Assembly: GCA_910576865.1 (NCBI GenBank)
Contig: CAJTKE010000007.1
Span: forward strand, 33,523 to 97,522
Source: an uncultured Oscillibacter sp.
Lineage (GTDB): Bacteria; Bacillota; Clostridia; Oscillospirales; Oscillospiraceae
Reading direction: 5' to 3'
Length of the DNA: 64,000 nucleotides
This document shows positions 41,687 through 49,173 of the stretch, one piece after another. A program made the translations under genes and the position numbers. How positions within the stretch are numbered: position 1 is the first letter of the stretch; every line of letters begins with the position of its first letter. The notes beneath the pieces were generated by a model. The model was not told where the DNA came from. It did no database searches and was given only the letters and a program-made list of their open reading frames with translations.

Positions 41687-41727
41687 TCTTCTGTTCAGTT
41701 CTTCACGCCGCCGGAGGCAGGTGTTCA

Positions 41728-42123
41728 TCAAGGGCTTCCATGCACTTGGAGCTTCTCCTTCAAAGCATCCTGTAAGACACGCGAAAAATTAAGCCCCGCT
41801 CTTTCAGCCATATCGTTCAAATAGCTTGGCAGCGTAACGTTTTTTCGTATCGTCCGCAGATCGTTTGCCCGGCGGTAAGCCTCGAAATCCACAACGGCAA
41901 AGGCGGAAATCTCGCCCTCCCCGCACCGGATCGATTCCGCGGACGGGACAGGAATTTTCTTTCCTGTGTCCTGGGCGGCGATTCCCCACAGGCCAATGGC
42001 GTCCTCCGCCATTTCAATCGCGTCGGCAATGTCGGCCCCTTCCGTGTTGATCTGGAGATCCGGCACGGTTACCACATACCCCGTGTCAACGGGAGTCAAG
42101 ATGATAGGATAAGCTGTTTTCAT
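41728..42123 (-). CDS. hicB: HicB-family antitoxin
   Basis: The 131-residue protein has an RNase-H-like partial fold at the N-terminus (MKTAYPIILTPVDTGYVVTVPDL..TEGADIADAIEMAEDAIGLW), which blocks HicA. Its C-terminal DNA-binding part is of the ribbon-helix-helix type (NVTLPSYLNDMAERAGLNFSRVLQDALKEKL). It lies 10 bp downstream of hicA, so the order is toxin first. The protein should repress the promoter at 42328-42356. Confidence 0.92.
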   Translation of the reverse strand: MKTAYPIILTPVDTGYVVTVPDLQINTEGADIADAIEMAEDAIGLWGIAAQDTGKKIPVPSAESIRCGEGEISAFAVVDFEAYRRANDLRTIRKNVTLPSYLNDMAERAGLNFSRVLQDALKEKLQVHGSP

Positions 42124-42133
42124 CGTGTCCTCC

Positions 42134-42307
42134 TTATTTCAGGCCCCGGCGTTTTATGATCGCGGCCGCCAGCAGCTCGTTGATTTCTTTGTGCCGCGGG
42201 ACCGCTTCCATATCCACGCCGTTCGTGACAATTGTATGATTCGTCCCCTCCCGAAGTATCCACCAGCCTTTACTTTTGAAGAGTTTCATCAAATCAGTTC
42301 TTTTCAA
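42134..42307 (-). CDS. hicA: HicA-family mRNA interferase toxin
   Basis: The 57-residue dsRBD-like toxin has KRTDLMKLFKSKGWWILREG, the catalytic His in TNHTIV, and AVPRHKEINELLAAAI. HicA cleaves mRNA during translation. I take TTG 42307 as the start: it gives the usual MKR(T/S)DL N-terminus and lies eight bases after AAGGGG. A GTG at 42316 would add three residues but overlaps the RBS. Confidence 0.9.
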   Translation of the reverse strand: MKRTDLMKLFKSKGWWILREGTNHTIVTNGVDMEAVPRHKEINELLAAAIIKRRGLK

Positions 42308-42327
42308 GTCTCCCACCCCTTAAGAGC

Positions 42328-42356
42328 ATTATACGCATAAAGTGTGCATGTGTCAA
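42328..42356 (-). promoter_or_regulatory. Promoter of hicAB
   Basis: TTGACA (42351-42356), 17 bp, TATAAT (42328-42333), minus strand. Confidence 0.75.
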
Positions 42357-42421
42357 CTTGAAACCGCCGTCTGAAAAACCTGAAAAGTGAGAGGCCGGGC
42401 GCTTCGTTTTTTGGCGCGGGC

Positions 42422-43054
42422 TCAGGCCTCCAGGTCGACGCGCGCGTCTTGATACAGGGCGTTCCGGGTGAGCTCCGGGCTCTCTCCGGTGAAGGCTTTC
42501 CCGGCCTCCTCGTTCCCCTGGAGCTGCCAGAGGAGCCAGGCCGTCACATAGCCGTCGGCCTTGTAGAGCATGCCGCCGTGGTCGCTGTCCGTCCGGCGGG
42601 CCATGGCCTTGGGGACGGAGAGGCGGTCATACATGGCGGTCATGGCGTCAAGGGGAAGGACCATCTCCGTCTCAAACTCTCCCTGGGTCCCCGCCAGCAT
42701 CAGCACGGGAATCTCCACCTTCGTCAGGTCGTAGGGCATGCCCAGGGCGGCGGCGCCCTCCTCCTGGGTGGGGGAGAGGGCCACGGCGGTCTTGTAGAGG
42801 CCGCTGTGTGCGTTGTCCGTCACGGCGTTGAAGACCCCCACGCCCCCCTGGGAGTGGCCGGAAATCCCGATGTTCTCCAGGTCCACCTTGCCGTAAAAGA
42901 CGCTGCCCTCCCCGCCGGTCTCCACGGTCCTGGTGTACCGGTTGGGCACGGAGGGCGCGGTGGCGATGAGGACCACCAGCAGGACGATCAGCAGGAGGAG
43001 GACCAGCAGGACGATCCCGATGACCTTCGCGATTTTGAATGTGGCTTTCAGCAT
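42422..43054 (-). pseudogene. Alpha/beta-hydrolase (chlorophyllase/PET-hydrolase-like) with probable internal deletion
   Basis: The 210-residue frame has a membrane anchor (about residues 8-30), then APSVPNRYTRTVETGGEGSV, and already at about residue 57 the nucleophile elbow ISGHSQGGVGVFNAV. The Asp/His side follows: IPVLMLAGTQGEF and SDHGGMLY. A full alpha/beta-hydrolase needs about 90-110 residues, including the oxyanion region, before the Ser; here about 35 separate the anchor from it. An in-frame deletion between ETGGE and FYGKVDLENIG is likely, so the product may not fold. The frame is open and has promoter TTTCCT-17-TATAAT at 43085-43113. Confidence 0.6.
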
Positions 43055-43084
43055 GAGGAATGACCGCCTTTCCATTGTCCCGCC

Positions 43085-43113
43085 ATTATAGCACGCCCCG
43101 GCGGGGAAGGAAA
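43085..43113 (-). promoter_or_regulatory. Promoter of the truncated hydrolase gene
   Basis: TTTCCT (43108-43113), 17 bp, TATAAT (43085-43090), minus strand; back-to-back with the birA promoter. Confidence 0.5.
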
Positions 43114-43127
43114 GCCCCTTTCCCATA

Positions 43128-43156
43128 TTTACACGCCCCCGAAAATGTGCTATCAT
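43128..43156 (+). promoter_or_regulatory. Promoter of birA
   Basis: TTTACA (43128-43133), 17 bp, TATCAT (43151-43156). No clear BirA operator palindrome was seen. Confidence 0.65.
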
Positions 43157-43182
43157 ATTCCCGTTTGACAAGGAGGGATGCC

Positions 43183-44184
43183 ATGAGCAGCCGGGAAGAG
43201 GTTTTGTCGCTGCTGCGGGGAGAGGAGGGCTTCCTCTCCGGCCAGGACTTGAGCCGCCGCCTGGGGCTGACCCGGGCCGCCGTGTGGAAGGCGGTGGACG
43301 CCCTGCGGGGCGAGGGCTATGAGATCGAGGCCCGGACGGGCCTGGGGTACCGCCTGCTGGCCGCGCCGGACCTGATGACGGAGGCGGAGATCCGGAGCTT
43401 TCTGGCCGAGACCCGCGTCGTGGGCCGGGAGCTCCGCTGTTTCCAGGAGCTGGACTCCACCAACAACTATCTGAAAGCCTGGACCGGCGGGCCCGACGGC
43501 GCGGCGGTCACCGCCGAGAGTCAGACGGCGGGCCGGGGGCGGATGGACCGCTCCTTCCAGTCCCCCAGGGGCCAGGGAATCTACCTGTCCGTGCTCCTGC
43601 GGCCCGGGCTGCCGCCGGACCGCCTGCCGCCGGTGACGGCCCTGGCGGGGGTGGCGGTATGTACCGCCGTGGAGCGGGTCTGCGGCGTCCGGCCGGGGCT
43701 GAAATGGCCCAACGACCCGGTGCTGAACGGAAAGAAGCTCTGCGGCATCCTGACGGAGATGTCCCTGGAGGCGGAGACGGGCCGGGTCCAGTCCCTGGTG
43801 CTGGGCATCGGGATCAACGTGGGCCAGCGGCCGGAGGACTTCGCCCCCGAGGTCCGGGAGGTGGCCACGTCGCTGCTCCAGGTCCTGGGAAAGCGCGTGT
43901 CCCGGCCCCGGCTGACGGCGGCGCTGCTGGAGGAGCTGGACAAAGCCTACGCCGCGCTGCTGGCGGGGGACCTGTCGGCGTATCACGCGGCCTACCGGCG
44001 GGACTGCGTGAACCTGGGGAAAACCGTCCAGCTGATCCCCTTCGGCGGGGGAGAGCGGGAGACGGCCCGGGCGGTGGACGTGGACGAGGAATTCAGCCTG
44101 GTGGTCCGGGGGGAGGACGGGAAGGAGCGGACGGTCCGCTCCGGCGAGGTCTCCGTCCGGGGCCTGTGGGGCTATACGGAGTGA
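43183..44184 (+). CDS. birA: Biotin operon repressor / biotin-[acetyl-CoA-carboxylase] ligase BirA
   Basis: The 333-residue bifunctional protein has an N-terminal winged helix (FLSGQDLSRRLGLTRAAVWKAVDALR). The ligase core has AESQTAGRGRMDRSFQSPRG (biotinyl-AMP loop), LKWPNDPVLNGKKLCGIL and a C-terminal SH3-like cap (EEFSLVVRGEDGKERTVRSGEVSVRG). It biotinylates carboxylase carriers and represses biotin genes. ATG 43183 follows AAGGAGGG. The split chrA pair follows on the same strand. Confidence 0.95.
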   Translation: MSSREEVLSLLRGEEGFLSGQDLSRRLGLTRAAVWKAVDALRGEGYEIEARTGLGYRLLAAPDLMTEAEIRSFLAETRVVGRELRCFQELDSTNNYLKAWTGGPDGAAVTAESQTAGRGRMDRSFQSPRGQGIYLSVLLRPGLPPDRLPPVTALAGVAVCTAVERVCGVRPGLKWPNDPVLNGKKLCGILTEMSLEAETGRVQSLVLGIGINVGQRPEDFAPEVREVATSLLQVLGKRVSRPRLTAALLEELDKAYAALLAGDLSAYHAAYRRDCVNLGKTVQLIPFGGGERETARAVDVDEEFSLVVRGEDGKERTVRSGEVSVRGLWGYTE

Positions 44185-44198
44185 GGGAGAGACGCGTT

Positions 44199-44759
44199 AT
44201 GAACGAACAAAGCAAATTCAAACAGCTCTGGGTCCTCTTCTGGACCTTCGCCAAAATGGGGGTCATGACCTTCGGCGGGGGCATGGCCATGCTGCCCATC
44301 CTCCAGCGGGAGGTGGTGGACAGCAAGGGTTGGGCCACGGAGGAGGAGCTGACGGACTATTACGCCATCGGCCAGTGCACCCCGGGCATCATCGCCGTCA
44401 ACACGGCCACCTTCATCGGACAGAAGTACGGCGGCTGGGCCGGGGGGATTGTCGCCACGCTGGGGGTGGTGTTTCCCTCGGTGGTCATCATCTCCATCCT
44501 GGCGGGGCTGATCTCCAACTTCGCGGACCTCGCCTGGGTGAAGAACGCCTTCGCGGGCATCCAGGTCTGCGTCTGCGTGCTGATCTTCAACGCCGTCATG
44601 AAGCTGCTGAAGAAGTCCGTGGTGGATAAGCGGACGGCGGTGATTTTCGCCCTGGTCCTGCTGGGGGGGCTCTTCCTGAAGCTCTCCCCGGTGTGGTTCG
44701 TGGTGGGCGCGGCCCTGGCGGGGATCGTTCTGAAAAACCTGGAGGTGAGGAAGGCATGA
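44199..44759 (+). CDS. chrA: Chromate transporter family, N-terminal-type half protein
   Basis: The 186-residue protein has four to six membrane helices and the ChrA signature FAKMGVMTFGGGMAMLPILQREVV...YAIGQCTPGIIAVNTATFIGQKYGG. It is one half of the split two-gene form of the CHR transporter common in Firmicutes; the second half overlaps its stop by the ATGA arrangement. The two likely form a heterodimer. The natural substrate is unknown; chromate or sulfate-like anions are the family precedent. Confidence 0.9.
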   Translation: MNEQSKFKQLWVLFWTFAKMGVMTFGGGMAMLPILQREVVDSKGWATEEELTDYYAIGQCTPGIIAVNTATFIGQKYGGWAGGIVATLGVVFPSVVIISILAGLISNFADLAWVKNAFAGIQVCVCVLIFNAVMKLLKKSVVDKRTAVIFALVLLGGLFLKLSPVWFVVGAALAGIVLKNLEVRKA

Positions 44760-45367
44760 TTTACGTACAGCTCTTCTGGGAGTTCTTCAAGACCGGCCTC
44801 TTCGCCGTGGGCGGCGGCATGGCCACCCTGCCCTTCCTCCAGGCCATCGGCGAGTCCACCGGCTGGTACACCTACACGGACCTGATGAACATGCTGGCGG
44901 TGTCCGAGTCCACGCCGGGGCCCATCGGCATCAACATGGCGACCTACGTGGGCTTCACCGCGGCGGGCATCCCCGGGGCCGTCGTCGCCACCGTGGGGGA
45001 GGTCACCCCCTCCATCATCGTGATTCTGATCGTGGCGGCGGTGCTCCACAGCTTCCGGAACAACCCCTACGTGGACCGGGCCTTCTACGGCCTCCGGCCC
45101 GCCTCCACAGGGCTCATCGGCGCGGCCTGCGTCTCCGTCATCCTGGAGGTGCTGACCAGCGTCCGGCTCATCGCCGGAGAGGGCGGCCTGGTCAAGGTCC
45201 CGGCCCTTGGCGGCGGGAGCCTCTTCAACGCGCGGGGGCTGCTGCTGGCGGCGCTGCTGATTGTTCTGACCAACTTCGCGCCCAAGAAGATCACGGGCCT
45301 CCACCCCATCGTGTTCATCGGCCTGTCCGCCGTGGCGGGAGTGGCCTTCGGCTTCGCCGGGGCGTAA
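44756..45367 (+). CDS. chrA: Chromate transporter family, second half protein
   Basis: The 203-residue homologue has FFKTGLFAVGGGMATLPFLQ and LAVSESTPGPIGINMATYVGF, the same duplicated CHR motif in opposite-half form. ATG 44756 overlaps the stop of the first half, implying translational coupling. Motifs are intact. A terminator follows at 45366-45407. Confidence 0.9.
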   Translation: MIYVQLFWEFFKTGLFAVGGGMATLPFLQAIGESTGWYTYTDLMNMLAVSESTPGPIGINMATYVGFTAAGIPGAVVATVGEVTPSIIVILIVAAVLHSFRNNPYVDRAFYGLRPASTGLIGAACVSVILEVLTSVRLIAGEGGLVKVPALGGGSLFNARGLLLAALLIVLTNFAPKKITGLHPIVFIGLSAVAGVAFGFAGA

Positions 45368-45407
45368 AAAGAACCGCGCCGTTCCTTGTTTGGAGCGGTG
45401 CGGTTTT
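45366..45407 (+). terminator. Terminator after chrA
   Basis: AACCGCgCCGtTCC-6 nt-GGAgCGGtGCGGTT followed by TTCGTT. Confidence 0.6.
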
Positions 45408-45480
45408 CGTTGCCGTCGCAGAGGCTTGGCCTGTCACCAGACCGCCAGAGCGCGATCAAGTTCTTTTGGTTACTTTCACC
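45408..45480 (-). repeat. Dispersed repeat R2, copy b
   Basis: Read on the minus strand it has AACCAAAAGAACTT...GGTCTGGTGACAGGCCAAGCC...GCGACGGCAACG, matching copy a at 17804-17870. Next to it, at 45494-45528, is a 16-bp hairpin with one mismatch (GGGGACTCTaAGTGGC/GCCACTaAGAGTCCCC) just after the obgE stop. Confidence 0.65.
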
Positions 45481-45535
45481 CCAAGAGGTGTACGGGGACT
45501 CTAAGTGGCAAAGCCACTAAGAGTCCCCATATCTT

Positions 45536-46819
45536 TCAAGAAAAGTAATCGAATTCCCAGCCGTCCAGGGACACGGTGTCCCCGTCCTGGATGCCCAGGT
45601 CCTCCAGCCGCTGGAAGACCCCGGCGTCCCGGAGGGCCTTGTCGAACCACATGCGGCTCTCGTAGTCGGCGAAGTTCACGTTGGCCATGAGCCGCTGGAG
45701 CCAGGGGCCCTCCACGATCCAGACGCCCTCCTCGTGCTGGATGTCCAGGGAGACGGCGGAGCCCTCCGCCTGGGGGGCCCGGGGCACGTAGTCCGGCTCG
45801 TAGACGGTGATGGGGGGCAGGGTGGACAATCGCTCCGCCGCCAGCTTCACCAGCTCCCGGGTGCCCCTGTGGGCGGCGGCGGAAATCTCCACCAGGGGAT
45901 ACCCCAGCCCCTCCGCATGGGCCCGGAGGGCCTCCAGCGGGGCGGGGTCCTCCAGGATGTCCGTCTTGTTGGCGGCGACGATCTGAGGCCGCTGGGCAAG
46001 GCCGGGGCTGTAGCGCTTCAGCTCCTCGTTGATGGCGTCGAAGTCCTGGACCGGGTCCCGGCCCTCGCTGCCGGAGACGTCCACCACGTGGATCAGCAGG
46101 CGGCAGCGGTCGACGTGACGGAGGAAGTCGTGGCCCAGGCCCGCCCCCTCGCTGGCTCCCTCGATGATGCCGGGGATGTCCGCCATGACGAAGCTGACCC
46201 CCTCCTCCACCCACACGACCCCCAGGTTGGGGAACAGGGTGGTGAAGTGGTAGTTGGCGATCTTGGGCTGGGCCTTGCTGACCACGGACAGGAGGGTGGA
46301 CTTGCCCACGTTGGGGAAGCCCACGAGGCCCACGTCCGCCAGCAGCTTCAGCTCCAGGATGACGTCGTGGCTCTCCCCGGGGAGGCCCGCCTTGGCGAAG
46401 CGGGGGACCTGCCGGGTGGGGGTGGCGAAGTGGCTGTTGCCCCAGCCGCCCCGGCCCCCCCGGCAGAGGACGAAGGGCTCGCTGCCGCTCATGTCGGCCA
46501 TGATCTCGCCGCTCTCGGCCTCCCGGACCAGGGTGCCCCGGGGGACTCGGATGACCAGGTCCTCCCCGTTTTTCCCGGCCTTCCGCTTGCCCTGGCCGTC
46601 GGCGCCGTTGCCGGCGGCGTACTTGCGCTTGTAGCGGAAGTCCATCAGGGTGGACATGTGGTCGTCCACCTGGAGGAGGATGGAGCCGCCCCGGCCGCCG
46701 TCCCCGCCGTCGGGGCCGCCGGCGGCCACGTACTTTTCCCGGTGGAAGGCGATGGCGCCGTTGCCGCCGCTGCCTGCTTTGACCGTGATACGGGCTTTAT
46801 CGATGAATCCTGATGGCAT
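45536..46819 (-). CDS. obgE: Obg-family GTPase ObgE/CgtA
   Basis: Obg is an essential ribosome-associated GTPase in 50S assembly and stress control. The 427-residue protein has the Gly-rich OBG fold (FIDKARITVKAGSGGNGAIAF...GGDGGRGG). Its G domain has G1 GFPNVGKST, G3 ADIPGIIEGA and G4 NKTD. The C-terminal OCT domain has the end motif GDTVSLDGWEFDYF. ATG 46819 follows AAAGGAG, with the leader hairpin CCCCCCTTTTCAGGGG that belongs to repeat R1 copy a. Confidence 0.96.
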   Translation of the reverse strand: MPSGFIDKARITVKAGSGGNGAIAFHREKYVAAGGPDGGDGGRGGSILLQVDDHMSTLMDFRYKRKYAAGNGADGQGKRKAGKNGEDLVIRVPRGTLVREAESGEIMADMSGSEPFVLCRGGRGGWGNSHFATPTRQVPRFAKAGLPGESHDVILELKLLADVGLVGFPNVGKSTLLSVVSKAQPKIANYHFTTLFPNLGVVWVEEGVSFVMADIPGIIEGASEGAGLGHDFLRHVDRCRLLIHVVDVSGSEGRDPVQDFDAINEELKRYSPGLAQRPQIVAANKTDILEDPAPLEALRAHAEGLGYPLVEISAAAHRGTRELVKLAAERLSTLPPITVYEPDYVPRAPQAEGSAVSLDIQHEEGVWIVEGPWLQRLMANVNFADYESRMWFDKALRDAGVFQRLEDLGIQDGDTVSLDGWEFDYFS

Positions 46820-46830
46820 TTGGAATCTCC

Positions 46831-46920
46831 TTTTTTCCCCTGAAAAGGGGGGGTTGTTCCGGCCCTTCGGGCGGGGTAGTCAACAGCCCTTTGAGGGCTG
46901 GTGCAATGCACCCCCCATGT
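46831..46920 (-). repeat. Dispersed structured repeat R1, copy a
   Basis: On the minus strand it has ATGGGGGGTGCATTGCACC, AGCCC..GGGCT hairpin, CCCCGCCCGAAGGGCCGGAA and CCCCCC..AGGGGAAA. The second copy (47905-47994, plus strand) keeps the stems but changes loop bases. The rest of the gap (46921-47248, about 330 bp) is GC-rich with further hairpins (CTCTTTTGCGAAAAGAG near 47027) and no gene I can support. Confidence 0.7.
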
Positions 46921-47248
46921 CGTCGGAAGAAACTCCGCCCGCTCCGCCCCCGCCTGACGGCGAGGTCTCCGCTCTGCTCCGTTCCTTCCTCCTCTCCCCA
47001 CCGCGCGGGGCGCGGCGGGGGCCCCTCTTTTGCGAAAAGAGACTGCGTCCGCAGACGCGTGTCGGAGGCCAACCGCCGCAAAGCGGCGGCTCTTAGGCCG
47101 GAGACGAATGCGCCGTGCATGGTGGAAGAGAGAAAACGGGGGCGTAGCACGGCGCCGACTGTTTGACACGAATGTCTCCAGTCCGCGGCGTGGTGCAAGC
47201 GGGGGTTTGGTGGTCGTCGAATGGTCTGACCTCCTCTTTCCGCTGCCG

Positions 47249-47470
47249 CTAGTCTTCCCCAAACGGAAGCGGCTCCCGGCCCGCAAGCTGGTCCAGGGTT
47301 ACGCCGAAATAGTCGGCAAACACGCAGAACATGGAGAGGCTCGGCTCCCGTTCCCCGGACTCATAGCGGCGGTAAGTGCCGCCCGCAATGCCGCAGTGCA
47401 CGGCGACAACCTCCTGGCTTTCACGGCGGCGCTTTCTGCATATCTTTAAATTCTCAGAAAAACTGCTCAT
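47249..47470 (-). CDS. XRE-family helix-turn-helix regulator, module 3
   Basis: The 73-residue HTH protein (MSSFSENLKICRKRRRESQE...) has VVAVHCGIAGGTYRRYESGEREP and ends FADYFGVTLDQLAGREPLPFGED, closest to the module 2 regulator in its C-terminal half (LDQL-GR-PLP). It is transcribed head-to-head with small protein copy 3 across 86 bp. No type I toxin locus is seen downstream; that side holds R1 copy a instead. Confidence 0.85.
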   Translation of the reverse strand: MSSFSENLKICRKRRRESQEVVAVHCGIAGGTYRRYESGEREPSLSMFCVFADYFGVTLDQLAGREPLPFGED

Positions 47471-47488
47471 ACTTTCTCCTGATATCTC

Positions 47489-47517
47489 TTGACAATTCGT
47501 CCTGGTATGAGTATACT
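47489..47517 (+). promoter_or_regulatory. Promoter of small protein copy 3
   Basis: TTGACA (47489-47494), 17 bp, TATACT (47512-47517). Confidence 0.7.
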
Positions 47518-47556
47518 AAAATATATCCAAACGATGCGCACCAAAGGGGTGATTTT

Positions 47557-48054
47557 ATGCAGAACTTTCTTGCTGAGCTTTACCACCATGCACAAGAAAG
47601 TCTTGTTTCCCAGTATCTCCAGACGGCGGAGTACCGGCAGGCGGTCTCTCATATTGAAGAAGACTGGGAGGCGTTCCGGTCGACGCTGACAGCGGAGCAG
47701 GGGAAACGTCTGGACGCATTGCTGACGCATAAGCTGGAGGCCGCACGTTTAGAAGATGAAGCGTCCTTCTGCAGCGCCCTGTCCATGGGCATCACCCTGG
47801 GCCGCCTGTATGGGAAGGGTCCTGAAAAACCCCGTATACTTCTTTTCCTCTTTTGGACCGTGCACGGCCCGTTTTCTCGTTTTCTTCTGGAAGAAAAAGA
47901 GAAAATGGGGGGTGCATTGGACCAGCCATCGCTGGCCTCCAATCCTCCCCGCCCGAAGGGCCGGAAAAATCCCCCGCCCCCTGGGAAGGGGAAAGAGAGA
48001 AAAAGGACCCGGACGGGAAGTCCAGGCCCTTTTAACGCTCACTCAGCCTCGTAG
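47557..48054 (+). CDS. Small helical protein, XRE-linked family, copy 3, with read-through extension
   Basis: Residues 1-86 match copy 2 closely (EEDWEAFRSTLTAEQGKRLD, RLEDEASF, SMGITLGRL). Where the relatives stop, this frame runs on for about 80 residues through a hairpin region and repeat R1 copy b, giving a low-complexity basic tail (PPRPKGRKNPPPPGKGKERK). It ends inside the 3' end of rpmA on the opposite strand. The extension probably arose when the repeat replaced the original stop codon. Whether the full 165-residue product is made is unknown. Confidence 0.7.
   Translation: MQNFLAELYHHAQESLVSQYLQTAEYRQAVSHIEEDWEAFRSTLTAEQGKRLDALLTHKLEAARLEDEASFCSALSMGITLGRLYGKGPEKPRILLFLFWTVHGPFSRFLLEEKEKMGGALDQPSLASNPPRPKGRKNPPPPGKGKERKRTRTGSPGPFNAHSAS
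47905..47994 (+). repeat. Dispersed structured repeat R1, copy b
   Basis: It has ATGGGGGGTGCATTGGACC, an AGCC..GGCC hairpin, CCCCGCCCGAAGGGCCGGAA, then CCCCCGCCCCCTGGGAAGGGG. It is inverted relative to copy a, so the pair flanks the module 3 genes. Compensatory changes between copies in the hairpin arms suggest RNA-level or DNA-hairpin structure is conserved. Confidence 0.7.
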
Positions 48055-48320
48055 ACAGAGACCTGCTTGCGATCCTTGCCCAGCCGCTCGAAGCGGACCG
48101 TGCCGCTGGCGGTGGCGAACAGGGTGTCGTCGCTGCCGCGGCCCACGTTCACGCCGGGGTGAATGTGGGTCCCGCGCTGGCGGACCAGGATGTTGCCGGC
48201 CAGGACGAACTGCCCGTCAGCCCGCTTGGGGCCCAGGCGCTTGGCCTTGGAATCGCGGCCGTTCTTGGTGGAGCCGCCGCCCTTCTTGTGGGCGAAGAAC
48301 TGTAAACCAATGCGAATCAT
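48039..48320 (-). CDS. rpmA: 50S ribosomal protein L27 with cleavable N-terminal extension
   Basis: The 93-residue protein starts MIRIGLQFFAHKKGGGSTKNG. Firmicutes L27 carries a short leader cut after the LQFFA motif by the protease Prp, exposing the residues that reach the peptidyl-transferase centre; prp is the gene directly upstream. The core GRDSKAKRLGPKRADGQFVLAGNILVRQRGTHIHPG is canonical. ATG 48320 is preferred; ATG 48332 touches the RBS AAAGG. Its last 16 bases overlap the extended small protein copy 3 frame. Confidence 0.95.
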   Translation of the reverse strand: MIRIGLQFFAHKKGGGSTKNGRDSKAKRLGPKRADGQFVLAGNILVRQRGTHIHPGVNVGRGSDDTLFATASGTVRFERLGKDRKQVSVYEAE

Positions 48321-48368
48321 GTCGGGGACCATCCTTTCTGTAGAGATTTTCAGATGGGGAAGCGGCGC

Positions 48369-48701
48369 TCAGTCCGCCTCCAGAACTTCGATGTTTTCCG
48401 GGTACTCGTCGTGGAGCATGGTGAAGTAGAGCATCAGCCCCGTCAGAAGGGACTGACAGGTGCTCTCCGCTGTGGGAGCCAGCCCGCCGGGCAGGCGCAG
48501 GGAAACCAGCGCCTCCCTCTCGTCCAGGCGCACCGCGGCGGCGAGGCCCAAAACGTCGTTGACGGTGGCCTCCACCAAGGTGACGGCGGCGGTGACGGAA
48601 GCGCAGAGGAGGTCCTCCCCCGCCGGGGCGTACCCGCTGTGCCCCCTGGCGTCAAAGCCGGTGATCCGGCCCTGTTCCGTGTAGAACGTGACGCTGGTCA
48701 T
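48369..48701 (-). CDS. prp: Ribosomal-processing cysteine protease Prp (YsxB/DUF464)
   Basis: The 110-residue protein has the Prp active-site block ARGHSGYAPAGEDLLCASVTAAV with catalytic His and Cys. It cleaves the N-terminal leader of L27 (LQFFA motif). It lies between rplU and rpmA, the standard Firmicutes order, and its start is 2 bp after the rplU stop. Confidence 0.94.
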   Translation of the reverse strand: MTSVTFYTEQGRITGFDARGHSGYAPAGEDLLCASVTAAVTLVEATVNDVLGLAAAVRLDEREALVSLRLPGGLAPTAESTCQSLLTGLMLYFTMLHDEYPENIEVLEAD

Positions 48702-48703
48702 GC

Positions 48704-49015
48704 TCAGACGGAGATCTTGCCGATCTCGACCTTGGTATAGGGCTGGCGATGGCCCTGGCGCTTGCGGTAGCCCTTCTTGGGATTGTACTTGAAGATCCGG
48801 ATTTTCTTGCCCTTGCCGTTTTTGACGACGGTGGCCTCCACGGAGGCACCGGCCACGGTGGGGGCGCCGAAGGTGGCCTTGTCCCCGTCCAGAACGGCCA
48901 GAACCTGGTCGAACTTCACGGTGTCGCCGGCCTCCTGGGGCAGCTTCTCGATGTAGACCACGTCTCCCTCGGCCACCTTGTACTGTTTGCCGCCGGTCAC
49001 GATGATCGCGTTCAT
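48704..49015 (-). CDS. rplU: 50S ribosomal protein L21
   Basis: The 103-residue protein MNAIIVTGGKQYKVAEGDVV... has IRIFKYNPKKGYRKRQGHRQPYTKVEI, the L21 C-terminal rRNA-binding signature. ATG 49015 follows AAGGAG. It heads the rplU-prp-rpmA operon from a consensus promoter at 49114-49142. Confidence 0.96.
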   Translation of the reverse strand: MNAIIVTGGKQYKVAEGDVVYIEKLPQEAGDTVKFDQVLAVLDGDKATFGAPTVAGASVEATVVKNGKGKKIRIFKYNPKKGYRKRQGHRQPYTKVEIGKISV

Positions 49016-49107
49016 GCTTGTTTCAACTCCTTCATTACGGGCTCGCTGTCGGGGGCGGCGCGGGAGGCGAACTCCGGGCGCACTTTTCAAGGCCCATTCA
49101 AAGCGGC
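49016..49107 (-). promoter_or_regulatory. 5' leader of the rplU operon (possible L21 leader)
   Basis: About 92 nt lie between the inferred transcript start and the rplU start codon, enough for an autoregulatory L21 leader as known in Firmicutes. I did not verify the consensus structure. Confidence 0.4.
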
Positions 49108-49113
49108 CTCTCT

Positions 49114-49142
49114 AGTATATCAGCAGATTCCGGGCTTGTCAA
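49114..49142 (-). promoter_or_regulatory. Promoter of rplU-prp-rpmA
   Basis: TTGACA (49137-49142), 17 bp, TATACT (49114-49119), minus strand. Confidence 0.75.
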
Positions 49143-49173
49143 TGGGGTTTTTCCAAAATCCAGGGTTTTTCCC

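Noticed and set aside
46921..47248. Search for a fourth type I toxin locus downstream of the module 3 XRE gene
   Set aside because: There is no small hydrophobic frame with the GGGGTGAGGCTG leader and no convergent promoter pair; a lone TTTGACA near 47160 is not enough.
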